From contig OW818635.1 of assembly GCA_942492825.1 (NCBI GenBank), positions 496,001 through 560,000 on the forward strand: a stretch of 64,000 nt of DNA, written 5' to 3'. This document shows positions 48,093 to 56,373 of the stretch, one piece after another (within the stretch, counting starts at the first letter, position 1; every line of letters begins with the position of its first letter). The notes beneath the pieces were generated by a model. It saw only the letters and a program-made list of their open reading frames with translations. It ran no database searches and was not told where the DNA came from. Source of the DNA: GWE2-51-13 sp942492825 (GTDB lineage Bacteria; Bacillota_I; Bacilli_A; Erysipelotrichales; Erysipelotrichaceae). The position numbers were made by a program, and so were the translations under genes.

Positions 48093-48801
48093 CGTTTTGC
48101 TCGGTATTACTTAATAGGCTAAGTTCATTCGGTAACATTTGTCTAAACTCCCCTAATTTTAGGGATGGATCCAAACGTAGGTTTCCCATGCGAATCCGGA
48201 CGAGATGAACCACTTCGTTGTCGCAAGCTTCCATCATCCGTTTGACTTGATGGTACTTCCCTTCGGTGATCGTTAAGCGCAGGACATGATCGTTTCGGAC
48301 TTCCACTTTGGCCGGAGCGCATTGATAGGTAGGATTCTGGACCAGGATTCCCACTTCGATGCTTTTTTGATAAACTTCGTTCCATTTATCGCGTAACGTG
48401 ACTTCATATTCCTTTTCGACGTGATGTTTCGGAGAAAGCAAGGTATGCGCCAAGGCGCCGTCGTTGGTGATGACCAACAAGCCCTCGGTATCCACATCCA
48501 GTCGTCCGACCGGAAATAAGCCGCGGCCGGCGGTCGTAGGCAACAAATCGATGACGGTCGAATAACGCGTATCCGTCGTCGCGCTGACGACGTCTTGCGG
48601 TTTGTTGAGGATCCAGTATGATTTTTCGCTATAATCGATCAATTCGTCGCCGACGATGATTTCATCTTCATCGGGATCGACATGGGCATCGTCGTCGCGG
48701 ACGATTTCACCGTTCACCAGCACTAGACCTGAACGGATCGTCTTTTTTACTTCTTTTCGAGAGCCAAAGCCTTGGTGGGCTAGAATTTTATCTAATCTCA
48801 T
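48082..48801 (-). CDS. 16S rRNA pseudouridine synthase, RsuA/RluB family (YtzG-like)
   Basis: A 239-residue enzyme with an N-terminal S4-type RNA-binding domain (M-R-L-D-K-I-L-A-H-Q-G-F-G-S-R) and the catalytic Asp in G-R-L-D-V-D-T-E-G-L-L. The family converts a specific U in rRNA to pseudouridine; the neighbouring murJ (ytgP) gene matches Bacillus ytzG-ytgP, favouring the 16S enzyme. ATGA overlap with murJ. Confidence 0.92.
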   Translation of the reverse strand: MRLDKILAHQGFGSRKEVKKTIRSGLVLVNGEIVRDDDAHVDPDEDEIIVGDELIDYSEKSYWILNKPQDVVSATTDTRYSTVIDLLPTTAGRGLFPVGRLDVDTEGLLVITNDGALAHTLLSPKHHVEKEYEVTLRDKWNEVYQKSIEVGILVQNPTYQCAPAKVEVRNDHVLRLTITEGKYHQVKRMMEACDNEVVHLVRIRMGNLRLDPSLKLGEFRQMLPNELSLLSNTEQNEIL

Positions 48802-50432
48802 TTGCGAAGCAACCTCGCTTTCAGTTGATTAACGTCGATATGAAACAATGTTTGAGGTAAGGAGAACAAGCCTGTCATCAGCAGATATGCGATCGCGCCA
48901 AGCAACCCGTAAATACCAAGGTTAAATAAAGCCAACCAACGTGATGGCGTGATGACTTGCAAATTCAATAACCGAAGAACCATGAATACGATCTGCATCG
49001 CCGCGATGCCCATCAATACGACCATCAACCGCCTCAGTAATAACTTGAAATTGAATTGCGTCTGTTTATGGATGATCGAAAGGTTGGCGACCATGATGAA
49101 GAACGAGGAAAGCATTCCGGAGAGGATCGCACCTTTGAATCCCAACCAACGTGTCAGCGGATAAACCGATAATAAGGCGATCAAGAATCCAATCAACAAG
49201 TTTCGGATATTGACACGTCGCAACCGCAGATTCATCATCAGTTGACTAAGTATCGGATTAAAGGTTGAGAAGAATGCCATCCCTGCGCTCAATGCAAGGA
49301 CGTAGCCGCCCAAACGATAATTATCCGCTCCATACATGGTATAGTAGATTTCCGTGCTCAGCGCGTACAGGTAGAAGCAGAGCGGGATGCCAAGATACAA
49401 TACGGTATCCATGGCGTCTTCCGCATATTTCCTTATCAGTTTCGTGTCGTTGCGTTCGACCGCGGTGGTCAAAAACGGAATGATCGCGATCGAGAATCCC
49501 ATCGAAACGACGACCGGGATACTGATTAGTTTCGCGCTGGTAAACGACATCAGCGAATAGAACAAATTGGTCTGGACGATCGTTTCGCCATGCGCCAGCA
49601 TTGCTTTGTTGAAGAAGAGAAGATTTGAGAAGTTCATGTTGCTGCCGAGAAAGACGATCACCAGATAAGGGACCGAAATCGTAAACATCTCCTGCAACAA
49701 CGTTTTGACATCGACTGCCGGAAACCCTTGACGTCGAGCTTTTTCGAGATAGGGTGGATATTCTTTTCGATCGACAAAGATAAAGTAAAGGATCGCCGCC
49801 ACCGAACTGACCGAGGTCGCCAACACCGCGAAATAAACCGCCCACATGGAATCGGCCTTGAAGATGTAGACTGCCAAAAATCCCAAGCCCAGTAAAAAGA
49901 CGATTCGAATGAACTGTTCAAGGACTTGCGAGAAGGCATACGATTTCAAATTACGGGTACCTTGATGAAATCCTCGGAAACTGCTTAACAGCGGAGCGAA
50001 AAACATATCGAGCGCGATGATCATGATGACATTGCGCGTCTTGAAGAAGATTTCCGTCCCCGGAGCGGCCTGGACCGTGAATCCCGCGATCTGACCGGCA
50101 AACACTAAACCCACTAGCATCGCTAGAAATCCCGAGGCTGCCAAGATACCTGTAGACAACTTTCGGATCAACACAATGGTCCTATAATCTTCACGCACGG
50201 TATATTTGGCGATCATCGTGGCGATCGCATATGGAATTCCAGCGATCGAGACATTGAGAATAATGTCATAAATCGAGTAAGCCCTGGCGTAATATGTCAA
50301 ATTGGCTTCGGTCGCAAGTGCCGCAAACGGTACGACGTACAAGATCCCCATGACTTTCGACAAGAAAATGCCGGCGGAACTGGTCAGTCCCCCGGCGACG
50401 ATGGATTGTTTTCGACGTGAGATTTCCGCCAT
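48798..50432 (-). CDS. murJ: Lipid II flippase MurJ (YtgP type)
   Basis: A 544-residue polytopic protein with about 14 hydrophobic segments, of the MVF/polysaccharide transporter superfamily. It starts with the YtgP-like I-V-A-G-G-L-T-S-S-A-G-I-F-L-S-K-V-M-G-I and has many basic residues at the inner loops. It would flip undecaprenyl-linked peptidoglycan precursor. With MurC and UppS elsewhere here it indicates active wall synthesis. One base separates it from the upstream lipoprotein gene. Confidence 0.9.
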   Translation of the reverse strand: MAEISRRKQSIVAGGLTSSAGIFLSKVMGILYVVPFAALATEANLTYYARAYSIYDIILNVSIAGIPYAIATMIAKYTVREDYRTIVLIRKLSTGILAASGFLAMLVGLVFAGQIAGFTVQAAPGTEIFFKTRNVIMIIALDMFFAPLLSSFRGFHQGTRNLKSYAFSQVLEQFIRIVFLLGLGFLAVYIFKADSMWAVYFAVLATSVSSVAAILYFIFVDRKEYPPYLEKARRQGFPAVDVKTLLQEMFTISVPYLVIVFLGSNMNFSNLLFFNKAMLAHGETIVQTNLFYSLMSFTSAKLISIPVVVSMGFSIAIIPFLTTAVERNDTKLIRKYAEDAMDTVLYLGIPLCFYLYALSTEIYYTMYGADNYRLGGYVLALSAGMAFFSTFNPILSQLMMNLRLRRVNIRNLLIGFLIALLSVYPLTRWLGFKGAILSGMLSSFFIMVANLSIIHKQTQFNFKLLLRRLMVVLMGIAAMQIVFMVLRLLNLQVITPSRWLALFNLGIYGLLGAIAYLLMTGLFSLPQTLFHIDVNQLKARLLRK

Positions 50433-50433
50433 G

Positions 50434-50952
50434 TTATTCCCCCGTCTCGTCCGAGAATTGGACCGTCAAGTCGAAATATTCCCGGTATTGTTCGACTTTG
50501 GCGTAATCATGCCAAAGCACCATGACTTTAAGATTAACCACCGGATTGCTTACCGTACTGTTTAAACCGAAACCTTCCGCATAACCTTCGTCAAGATTGA
50601 CTTGATATGGAACCAAGTTGAATTCACCATCCTCAAACAATCCTACGCACGGCATGATCTCGTCGGCGATTTCCAGTGACTTTCCGTTTTCGATGACCAG
50701 GATTTCAACATCGTACATCGCGACGCGCGGATTGTCCACGATGACGTCATAGCGGTATTCGTCGGTGGATAGTTGGTTCATGACGACCGAGATATCGAAG
50801 AACTGCGAATCGGATTCGAATTTATCATTGTTTAAAATCGCGGTGTAATACGCGTTGTAACGTTGCAAGTTGGCTTCGTATTTTTTATCGGTGTCGGATT
50901 GGCAACCGACGGTTAAAAACAAAACAATCAGGACTAAACATATTTTTTTCAT
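50434..50952 (-). CDS. Putative lipoprotein of unknown function
   Basis: A 172-residue protein with a signal peptide and lipobox L-T-V-G-C (Cys about residue 17), so it should be anchored outside the membrane. The mature part is a single alpha-plus-beta domain with a paired-strand pattern (Y-R-Y-D-V-I-V-D-N-P-R-V-A-M-Y-D-V-E) and no catalytic motif recognised. First gene of the operon with murJ and the pseudouridine synthase; a role at the envelope is inferred from that. Confidence 0.85.
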   Translation of the reverse strand: MKKICLVLIVLFLTVGCQSDTDKKYEANLQRYNAYYTAILNNDKFESDSQFFDISVVMNQLSTDEYRYDVIVDNPRVAMYDVEILVIENGKSLEIADEIMPCVGLFEDGEFNLVPYQVNLDEGYAEGFGLNSTVSNPVVNLKVMVLWHDYAKVEQYREYFDLTVQFSDETGE

Positions 50953-50969
50953 CGGTACACCTCGCGGTT

Positions 50970-50998
50970 ATTATATCAAAGAATCCCTCTTCCGACAA
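50970..50998 (-). promoter_or_regulatory. Promoter of lipoprotein-murJ-pseudouridine synthase operon
   Basis: Minus strand -35 TTGTCG (50993-50998), 17-base spacer, -10 TATAAT (50970-50975), 18 bases before the ATG. Confidence 0.75.
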
Positions 50999-51024
50999 CG
51001 TCGGTAAGCCGACGCATAATCACT

Positions 51025-51056
51025 AAAAACAGCGGTCGGAATTATTCCGACCGTTG
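51025..51056 (-). terminator. Terminator of the tyrS operon
   Basis: Minus strand CAACGGTCGGAA-TAA-TTCCGACCGCTG then TTTTT. A 12-base stem with one mismatch-type A-C position and the stop codon TAA of the membrane protein gene as the loop. Confidence 0.88.
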
Positions 51057-51539
51057 TTTCTTGGCGTCTTTTTTCGCTTGGATCCGCGTCGCGATATCTT
51101 TGGGAACAAGGATCATCGTCCCGTTGAGACCATGGATCTCGACATTGCGCTTGTTTCTCGGTTTGAAACTGCGAATCGTTTTAAATCGCATCAAATCCGA
51201 ACCGTAGAGAAACTCACGATCATTGACAAACAACGCATACGAAGTGTAGGCTCCGATGATTTCCGAAATCAGTAACATCATGAATACCGATGCCAAAGCG
51301 ATCTTCGTGACGACGACCTCATCCATCATCAGAATTAAACCGACGGCACTCCCCAAAAGCAGGACATAGGTCCAGACACGCCTCATTGATACATGTTCGC
51401 GTTGAAGCGGCATGCCGGAGTCCGCGGCTTTTTTGAGGATTTTACGTTGATTGTTCCAATCGAAAGCCCGGAATGACAATACCATAATGCCTACGACGAT
51501 CGAGAATAAGATATAAAAGTTGATATCGTTGAAGTTCAT
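51042..51539 (-). CDS. Small membrane protein of unknown function
   Basis: A 165-residue protein with three hydrophobic segments (about 5-22, 54-72 and 77-100) and a basic C-terminal cytoplasmic tail (F-K-P-R-N-K-R-N-V-E-I ... K-K-D-A-K-K-Q-R-S-E). The part after the third helix (F-V-N-D-R-E-F-L-Y-G) has the look of a short PH-like strand domain. No family recognised. ATGA overlap with tyrS, so it depends on the tyrosine T-box. Confidence 0.82.
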   Translation of the reverse strand: MNFNDINFYILFSIVVGIMVLSFRAFDWNNQRKILKKAADSGMPLQREHVSMRRVWTYVLLLGSAVGLILMMDEVVVTKIALASVFMMLLISEIIGAYTSYALFVNDREFLYGSDLMRFKTIRSFKPRNKRNVEIHGLNGTMILVPKDIATRIQAKKDAKKQRSE

Positions 51540-52801
51540 TGGGTTACCTTTGTGACATGTTCGATCACGAAATAGTTCTTTTTGCCTTTACGGATGACGG
51601 TCAATTGCTGACCGATCGCTTGTTCTTTGGTTACTTTTTCTTCGATCGAGGTTTTCTTGATTCCGTTGACCGAAATGGATCCCGCCGCGATCAGTTCGCG
51701 TGCTTCGCGTTTGGAGGCGCAAATTTTCGCCATTGCCAAGACATCGACCAACAAGACATCTTCCTCGATTTCATAGCGACTCGCATCCGCCAAGGCTAAA
51801 CGGAGTTCTTCGACGTCAAGCTGGTGCCATTCGCCGCTAAACAAGACTTCCGTGATCCGTTGCGCTTTCGCTAGACCGGCTTCGCCGTGAACCAACAAGG
51901 TCAACTCTTCCGCCAACGCTTTCTGCGCTTTGCGCAGATGCGGTTCGTTGGCGACACTGTCGGACAATTCCGTGATTTCTTCCACGGACTTAAAGCTCAA
52001 GCGTTTCATGAAGTCGATGACATCCGCATCCGCGACATTCATCCAGAATTGGTAGAAATGGTAGGCATCCGTCCGATTCTCATCCAACCAGATGTTCTTC
52101 CCTTCTGATTTTCCAAATTTGGATCCATCGGAGTTGGTAATCAACGGGGATGTGACCCCAAAGACTTTCGCGGTTTCCCCGTGGTTTTTACGGATCAGCT
52201 CGGTTCCGCTGGTCAGGTTTCCCCACTGGTCGCTTCCGCCGATCTGCATTTCGCAACCATAAGTTTCGTAGAGATGCAACCAGTCGACAGCTTGTAAGAT
52301 CGTGTAGGTGAATTCCGTAAACGAGATCCCGGAATCCAAGCGTGACGAGATCGTATCTTTGGCGATCATGTAGTTGATGTTGAAATGTTTTCCATAGAGT
52401 CGCAGGAAATCGAGGATGTTGATTTTACTGAGCCAATCGTAGTTGTTGACGGCGAGAAAAGCGTTGTCGCCGCCAAGATCGAGGAATCGGGCAAGTTGAC
52501 GCTCGATTGCCAAAGAGTTGGCCAACACTTCATCCAACGAGATCAATTTGCGTTCACTGGTCGGACGCGGATCACCGATCATACCGGTCGCACCGCCGCA
52601 AAGAGCGATGGGGCGATGACCATGTTGCTGGTAACGGCGTAACAACAGGATCTGTTGGAGGCTGCCGATATGCAGAGAATCGGCGGTCGGATCAAATCCG
52701 CAGTACAAGGTCATCGGTTTTTGGATGCGTTCTTTCAGTCCTTCAAGATCGGTAACATCTTTGACTAAGCCACGCCATTGTAGTTCTTCTAGAAAATTCA
52801 T
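51536..52801 (-). CDS. tyrS: Tyrosyl-tRNA synthetase
   Basis: A 421-residue class I synthetase. HIGH motif as S-L-H-I-G-S, tyrosine pocket G-F-D-P-T-A-D and Q-I-G-G-S-D-Q-W-G-N, KMSKS motif as K-F-G-K-S, and a C-terminal S4-like domain (A-R-E-L-I-A-A-G-S-I-S-V-N-G). AAGGAGAT precedes the ATG. Controlled by a T-box riboswitch with a tyrosine specifier. Confidence 0.98.
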   Translation of the reverse strand: MNFLEELQWRGLVKDVTDLEGLKERIQKPMTLYCGFDPTADSLHIGSLQQILLLRRYQQHGHRPIALCGGATGMIGDPRPTSERKLISLDEVLANSLAIERQLARFLDLGGDNAFLAVNNYDWLSKINILDFLRLYGKHFNINYMIAKDTISSRLDSGISFTEFTYTILQAVDWLHLYETYGCEMQIGGSDQWGNLTSGTELIRKNHGETAKVFGVTSPLITNSDGSKFGKSEGKNIWLDENRTDAYHFYQFWMNVADADVIDFMKRLSFKSVEEITELSDSVANEPHLRKAQKALAEELTLLVHGEAGLAKAQRITEVLFSGEWHQLDVEELRLALADASRYEIEEDVLLVDVLAMAKICASKREARELIAAGSISVNGIKKTSIEEKVTKEQAIGQQLTVIRKGKKNYFVIEHVTKVTQ

Positions 52802-52822
52802 GGGTTGATCTCCTTTTCAAAT

Positions 52823-52847
52823 AAAAAGCGCCCTCGTCCAAGGGCGC
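52823..52847 (-). terminator. T-box-controlled terminator
   Basis: Minus strand GCGCCCT-TGGACG-AGGGCGC followed by TTTTT, 21 bases before the tyrS ATG; the competing antiterminator uses the T-box bases just upstream. Confidence 0.9.
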
Positions 52848-53020
52848 ATGTTCTGCACGGTACCACCTTAGTTGCCTTTCGGCCTCAAATCCTTAACGCG
52901 GAAGACGTCCCTACTTTTGTTAGGGAAGCTCCAAGGTGTATTCACGTAGTTTCAACGACGATTCGCACCGAACATCGTCTCTCTGAAGTTGTCGCTCCGT
53001 TACTTCTCCTCTTCAATGCT
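52823..53020 (-). promoter_or_regulatory. T-box riboswitch of tyrS
   Basis: The minus-strand leader contains the T-box sequence AAGGTGGTACCGTGCAG (52853-52869), which pairs with the acceptor end of uncharged tRNA, and upstream stem I with GTGAATAC, where TAC (52938-52940) would be the tyrosine specifier codon. A terminator follows. Uncharged tRNA-Tyr would stabilise the antiterminator and switch tyrS on. Confidence 0.92.
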
Positions 53021-53026
53021 TTTTCA

Positions 53027-53054
53027 ATTATATCAGAAACCAAGGTTTCTTCAA
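53027..53054 (-). promoter_or_regulatory. Promoter of tyrS
   Basis: Minus strand -35 TTGAAG (53049-53054), 16-base spacer, -10 TATAAT (53027-53032). An AGAAACC-TT-GGTTTCT inverted repeat spans the end of the -35 and the spacer and may also serve as a weak terminator of the ccpA operon. Confidence 0.82.
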
Positions 53055-54044
53055 TTACTTTGTCGATTGACGCGGTGTGAATAGATAACTTAACTCGATT
53101 TCTTTGTCGTCGATTTCTTCCGCATGCAACATTTTGGTCATCACACGCATCGCAACGGCGCCCAAATCATAGGACGGAATCGCGAAACTGGATAATTGCG
53201 GACGCACCATGGCGTTGTATTTGGTATCGATGACACATACGACTTCAAGATCTTGCGGGACTTTGATGCCGTTTTCGCTGGCGGCGTTCGCGACGGCCAA
53301 AGCCTGCGAATCACGGTGTGCGATGACGAGGTCATGCGACTTCGTACGGAAATAATCTTTCAAATAGACATACGAAGAACGATATTCGCGCGGGATTTCG
53401 ATGAAGTTGTCAAAGGTCATCCCCTTGCGTTCAAACGCGCGTTTGGCGCCCTTGATCAACTGTTCGACTGCAAATTTGTTTTTACGGTCTTGGATGATTG
53501 CGATGTTCTTGCGGCCTTTTTCGATATATTGAGTCACCAGTTCATAAACGGCTTTCTCCAAATCGACATACACGGAACAGATATTATCGGTCGACATCTT
53601 ATTGCCGATCAACACGATCGGGAAATTGTACTTCGTCAGCGAAGCCAGCTCGTCAACCATCAGTTTGTCGTTATAGATGACAACCCCGTCGACGCGCGAC
53701 TTGATGATCGTTTCGATGATTTCGCCGATATCGACGATTCCTTCGGTGGTCGTATGCAACATGATGCTATACTTGTAGATCTTGGCGACATCCAGCAAAC
53801 CGTTGATGATCTGTCCGGTGTACGTAAAACTGGCTTCCGGAATGACCAACGCGATCGTCGTGGTCTTCTGTAACGCCAAACCTTGCGCGATGGCATTGGG
53901 TTTGTACCCAAGCTTCTCGATCGCCTGTTCGACACGCAGACGCGTATCCTCGCGAACGATTTCCAAACCGTTGATGACCCGGCTTACCGTAGCCAAGGAT
54001 ACTTTCGCCTCACTGGCGACATCGTAAATGGTGACTCTTTTCAT
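53055..54044 (-). CDS. ccpA: LacI-family regulator, CcpA-like
   Basis: A 329-residue regulator with an N-terminal LacI helix-turn-helix (T-I-Y-D-V-A-S-E-A-K-V-S-L-A-T-V-S-R-V-I-N-G) and periplasmic-binding-type core. The N-terminal half is close to CcpA, including G-Y-K-P-N-A-I-A-Q-G-L-A. Its location, next to tyrS and downstream of murC and the YtxG/YtxH-like genes, matches Bacillus ccpA and supports a role in carbon catabolite control with HPr-Ser-P. Other LacI regulators cannot be excluded on sequence alone. Confidence 0.82.
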   Translation of the reverse strand: MKRVTIYDVASEAKVSLATVSRVINGLEIVREDTRLRVEQAIEKLGYKPNAIAQGLALQKTTTIALVIPEASFTYTGQIINGLLDVAKIYKYSIMLHTTTEGIVDIGEIIETIIKSRVDGVVIYNDKLMVDELASLTKYNFPIVLIGNKMSTDNICSVYVDLEKAVYELVTQYIEKGRKNIAIIQDRKNKFAVEQLIKGAKRAFERKGMTFDNFIEIPREYRSSYVYLKDYFRTKSHDLVIAHRDSQALAVANAASENGIKVPQDLEVVCVIDTKYNAMVRPQLSSFAIPSYDLGAVAMRVMTKMLHAEEIDDKEIELSYLFTPRQSTK

Positions 54045-54050
54045 ACTTGA

Positions 54051-54626
54051 TTACGCTTCCTTTACTTCGTCTTCTTCGACGACCGTTTCGTTTGTCGGTT
54101 CGTCATTCGGTGCGACCTCTTCCGGACGCAACCATTTCTTTAATCCGTCGACTGCTTTTTCTGCCATATCGATCGTCTTGTCTTTCGCCTTCTCAACATT
54201 CCGCTGTACATCCGGATTCTCGCGGATCTCTTCGATCTTTTCCGAAACAAACCCGGCGGAACGTTTCGCGACGTCGACCGTAGTGTCTTTGATATTCGTC
54301 AAGGTTTTCGTCAACTCTTCGTTTTCTTTGATCTTGTCAACGACCTTTTCGGTCGCGTCCACGACGTTTTCTTTGACTTTATGGAGTTTTTCCTTCAGTT
54401 CTTCATCCTTGCGGATCTCATCGATTTTCTTGGCGGCGGATTCGACGACTTCTTCCGTCTTTTCCTTCAGAATATCGAATTTCTCTTGTAACTTCGCGTC
54501 TTTCACGAACTCTTTTGCGGAATCGATGAAATCATCGAATTTCGACTTTTTGTCCGTTTTGACTTCTTCTTCGTTATCATTAAGGATCGGTTCTTCGGGG
54601 TTAAATTCATCATTATGGTTTGTCAT
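54051..54626 (-). CDS. YtxH-position amphipathic helical repeat protein
   Basis: A 191-residue, highly charged, Cys-free protein made almost entirely of amphipathic helix. The middle (about 60-165) repeats a loosely conserved unit of about 28-36 residues containing K-I-x-E-I-R and a closing T-V-D-V-A or T-I-D-M-A. It resembles LEA/apolipoprotein-like or YtxH general stress proteins, without the N-terminal membrane helix of YtxH. It overlaps the DUF948 gene by 4 bases, so the two are co-made. It probably lies along the membrane inner face with the DUF948 protein (inference). Confidence 0.78.
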   Translation of the reverse strand: MTNHNDEFNPEEPILNDNEEEVKTDKKSKFDDFIDSAKEFVKDAKLQEKFDILKEKTEEVVESAAKKIDEIRKDEELKEKLHKVKENVVDATEKVVDKIKENEELTKTLTNIKDTTVDVAKRSAGFVSEKIEEIRENPDVQRNVEKAKDKTIDMAEKAVDGLKKWLRPEEVAPNDEPTNETVVEEDEVKEA

Positions 54627-55012
54627 GCGATTTCTTCTCCTTCGAGGGGATCGATATTCCCTTGCTTTTTATCTTTTCGTTTGTTGATAAAAGACAATAC
54701 CCAGTCCTTGATCAGGTCGAAATTGGATGCGACCGTAATGAATAGACTTTTGATGGCGTTTTCCGTCGCGTCTTGAACCAGATCGATACTTCCGGACAAT
54801 TTGTTGAGCGTATGGAGCGGACCCTTTAGATCATTGATCCGATCCGAGACGGTGACGATGGCGGAATCGACTTTCGTGACGGTTCCGGACAATTGTTTCA
54901 TCATGTCCAGACCGCGTTTGAGAAGCAAAACAAGAAAAACCAGTACGACTACACCCAAAATCGGGAGTAAAAGTGCCGCGATTCGACTTAGTTCCTGCAG
55001 TAATTCATCCAT
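54623..55012 (-). CDS. DUF948 membrane protein (YtxG-like)
   Basis: A 129-residue protein with one membrane helix (about 14-33) followed by a heptad-like segment (V-D-S-A-I-V-T-V-S-D-R-I-N-D-L) as in the DUF948/YtxG family of Gram-positives. I chose the ATG at 55010-55012 because GAGGTGAG lies 4-12 bases upstream; an in-frame GTG at 55021 falls inside that site. Lies between murC and the helical repeat protein as in Bacillus (murC-ytxG-ytxH). Confidence 0.85.
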   Translation of the reverse strand: MDELLQELSRIAALLLPILGVVVLVFLVLLLKRGLDMMKQLSGTVTKVDSAIVTVSDRINDLKGPLHTLNKLSGSIDLVQDATENAIKSLFITVASNFDLIKDWVLSFINKRKDKKQGNIDPLEGEEIA

Positions 55013-55055
55013 GTTTCTCACCTCAACATCAGTATAACGGAGGATGTAAATATTT

Positions 55056-56360
55056 TCAAGAATTTTGATAGCGCTTTACTAAATCACTCAGAACGTAAAT
55101 GTCTTTGGAACTCATGAACAGATAAACGGCCGGTCCGAGGTCGGCCAAACGGCGAGCATCGTCTTCGGTGTCTTCGACGACGATCGATCCCGGGATCCGA
55201 TCTTGCAGGTAAGTGATGTCGATATCGATGCCCTCTTCCGCATCGTCGATGCTTGTGAACGGGCATAACGCGATGAAGTCGGCTTTGGAAAGCGCCGCGG
55301 CAAACTCGTCGGCGAAGCGCAATACGCGCGAAACACGGTGGGGTTTGAAAATCGCGATCAACTTCTTGTCCGGGTAGCGCATCCGAGCCGCATCGATCGT
55401 GATGGAGACTTCGGTGGGATGGTGGGCGTAATCGTCGATGTAGACATTCTCGCCCTTTTCTTCGACCACAAATCTCCGTGAAGCGCCTTTAAACGAAGAT
55501 AATCCGTCTTCCATTTGGTCCAAGGTCATACCTTCCAACAAGCCGACGGCGATGCAGGAAAGCGCGTTCCAAAGTAAATGACGTCCGACCAACGGTAAGT
55601 GGATTCTTCCTAAATTTGTTCCGTAATAAATGACATTGAAGGACATATCGCGCGGCGTTTCGACGATGTCGATCGCCTGTAAATCATTGCCTGCCTCAAC
55701 GCCATAATAAAGCGATTCTTGCGATAGTTTCAACGCGCGGACTTGCGCGTCATCGCCAAACAGAATCACTTTCTTTTTCACGTTCTGACTGAATTGTTCA
55801 TACGCCAGATAATAATCATTTTCGTCCTTGAAATAATCGACATGATCCAAATCGACATTGGTAATGATCGCATAATCGGGGAAATAGGCCAAAAAATGAC
55901 GACGATACTCGCAGGACTCGACGACCATGAATTTACTGTCTTTTTCAAGATGGCCATGACCGTCACCGATCAGATACGCGGTTTTATCATGTTGCTTCAA
56001 CATCGCCGCCAACATCGTGGTGGTCGTTGTTTTTCCATGTGATCCCGCGACCGAGACCGATACATACCCTTCCATCAAATGTCCCAGATACTCGTGGTAA
56101 CGGAAACAGGTCAATGTCGGATTGGATCGAGCCTGAATCACATCCGGGAAATCTTCCTTGAACGCGTTGCCGATGATGACGGTGGCATGATCGGGGATGA
56201 TCGATCCGAACGGTAAGATCGGAATGTTTTGTAGGTGCAATTGTTCTTCGGTGAATAGATGTTTTTCGATATCGCTACCGGTGACTTCGTGACCGATTTC
56301 CTTCAACATACAGGCCAACGACGCCATGCCGGAGCCTTTGATGCCGATGAGAAAAATCAT
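55056..56360 (-). CDS. murC: UDP-N-acetylmuramate-L-alanine ligase
   Basis: A 434-residue cytoplasmic ligase adding L-Ala to UDP-MurNAc, the first peptide step of peptidoglycan. Motifs: G-I-K-G-S-G-M-A-S at the start, ATP loop G-S-H-G-K-T-T-T-T, N-V-D-L-D-H-V-D-Y-F and Y-A-H-H-P-T-E-V. The ATG at 56358-56360 is preceded by AAAGGAGGC; a longer in-frame extension overlaps the upstream gene and is not family-like. Confidence 0.97.
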   Translation of the reverse strand: MIFLIGIKGSGMASLACMLKEIGHEVTGSDIEKHLFTEEQLHLQNIPILPFGSIIPDHATVIIGNAFKEDFPDVIQARSNPTLTCFRYHEYLGHLMEGYVSVSVAGSHGKTTTTTMLAAMLKQHDKTAYLIGDGHGHLEKDSKFMVVESCEYRRHFLAYFPDYAIITNVDLDHVDYFKDENDYYLAYEQFSQNVKKKVILFGDDAQVRALKLSQESLYYGVEAGNDLQAIDIVETPRDMSFNVIYYGTNLGRIHLPLVGRHLLWNALSCIAVGLLEGMTLDQMEDGLSSFKGASRRFVVEEKGENVYIDDYAHHPTEVSITIDAARMRYPDKKLIAIFKPHRVSRVLRFADEFAAALSKADFIALCPFTSIDDAEEGIDIDITYLQDRIPGSIVVEDTEDDARRLADLGPAVYLFMSSKDIYVLSDLVKRYQNS

Positions 56361-56373
56361 GGCTATGCCTCCT

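Noticed and set aside
50991..51020. CGTCGG-TAAG-CCGACG hairpin as a terminator
   Set aside because: No T-tract on either strand; it overlaps the -35 of the lipoprotein promoter and may be chance.
53196..53873. 225-codon plus-strand frame opposite ccpA
   Set aside because: Antisense shadow of a LacI-family gene with clear helix-turn-helix and core domain.
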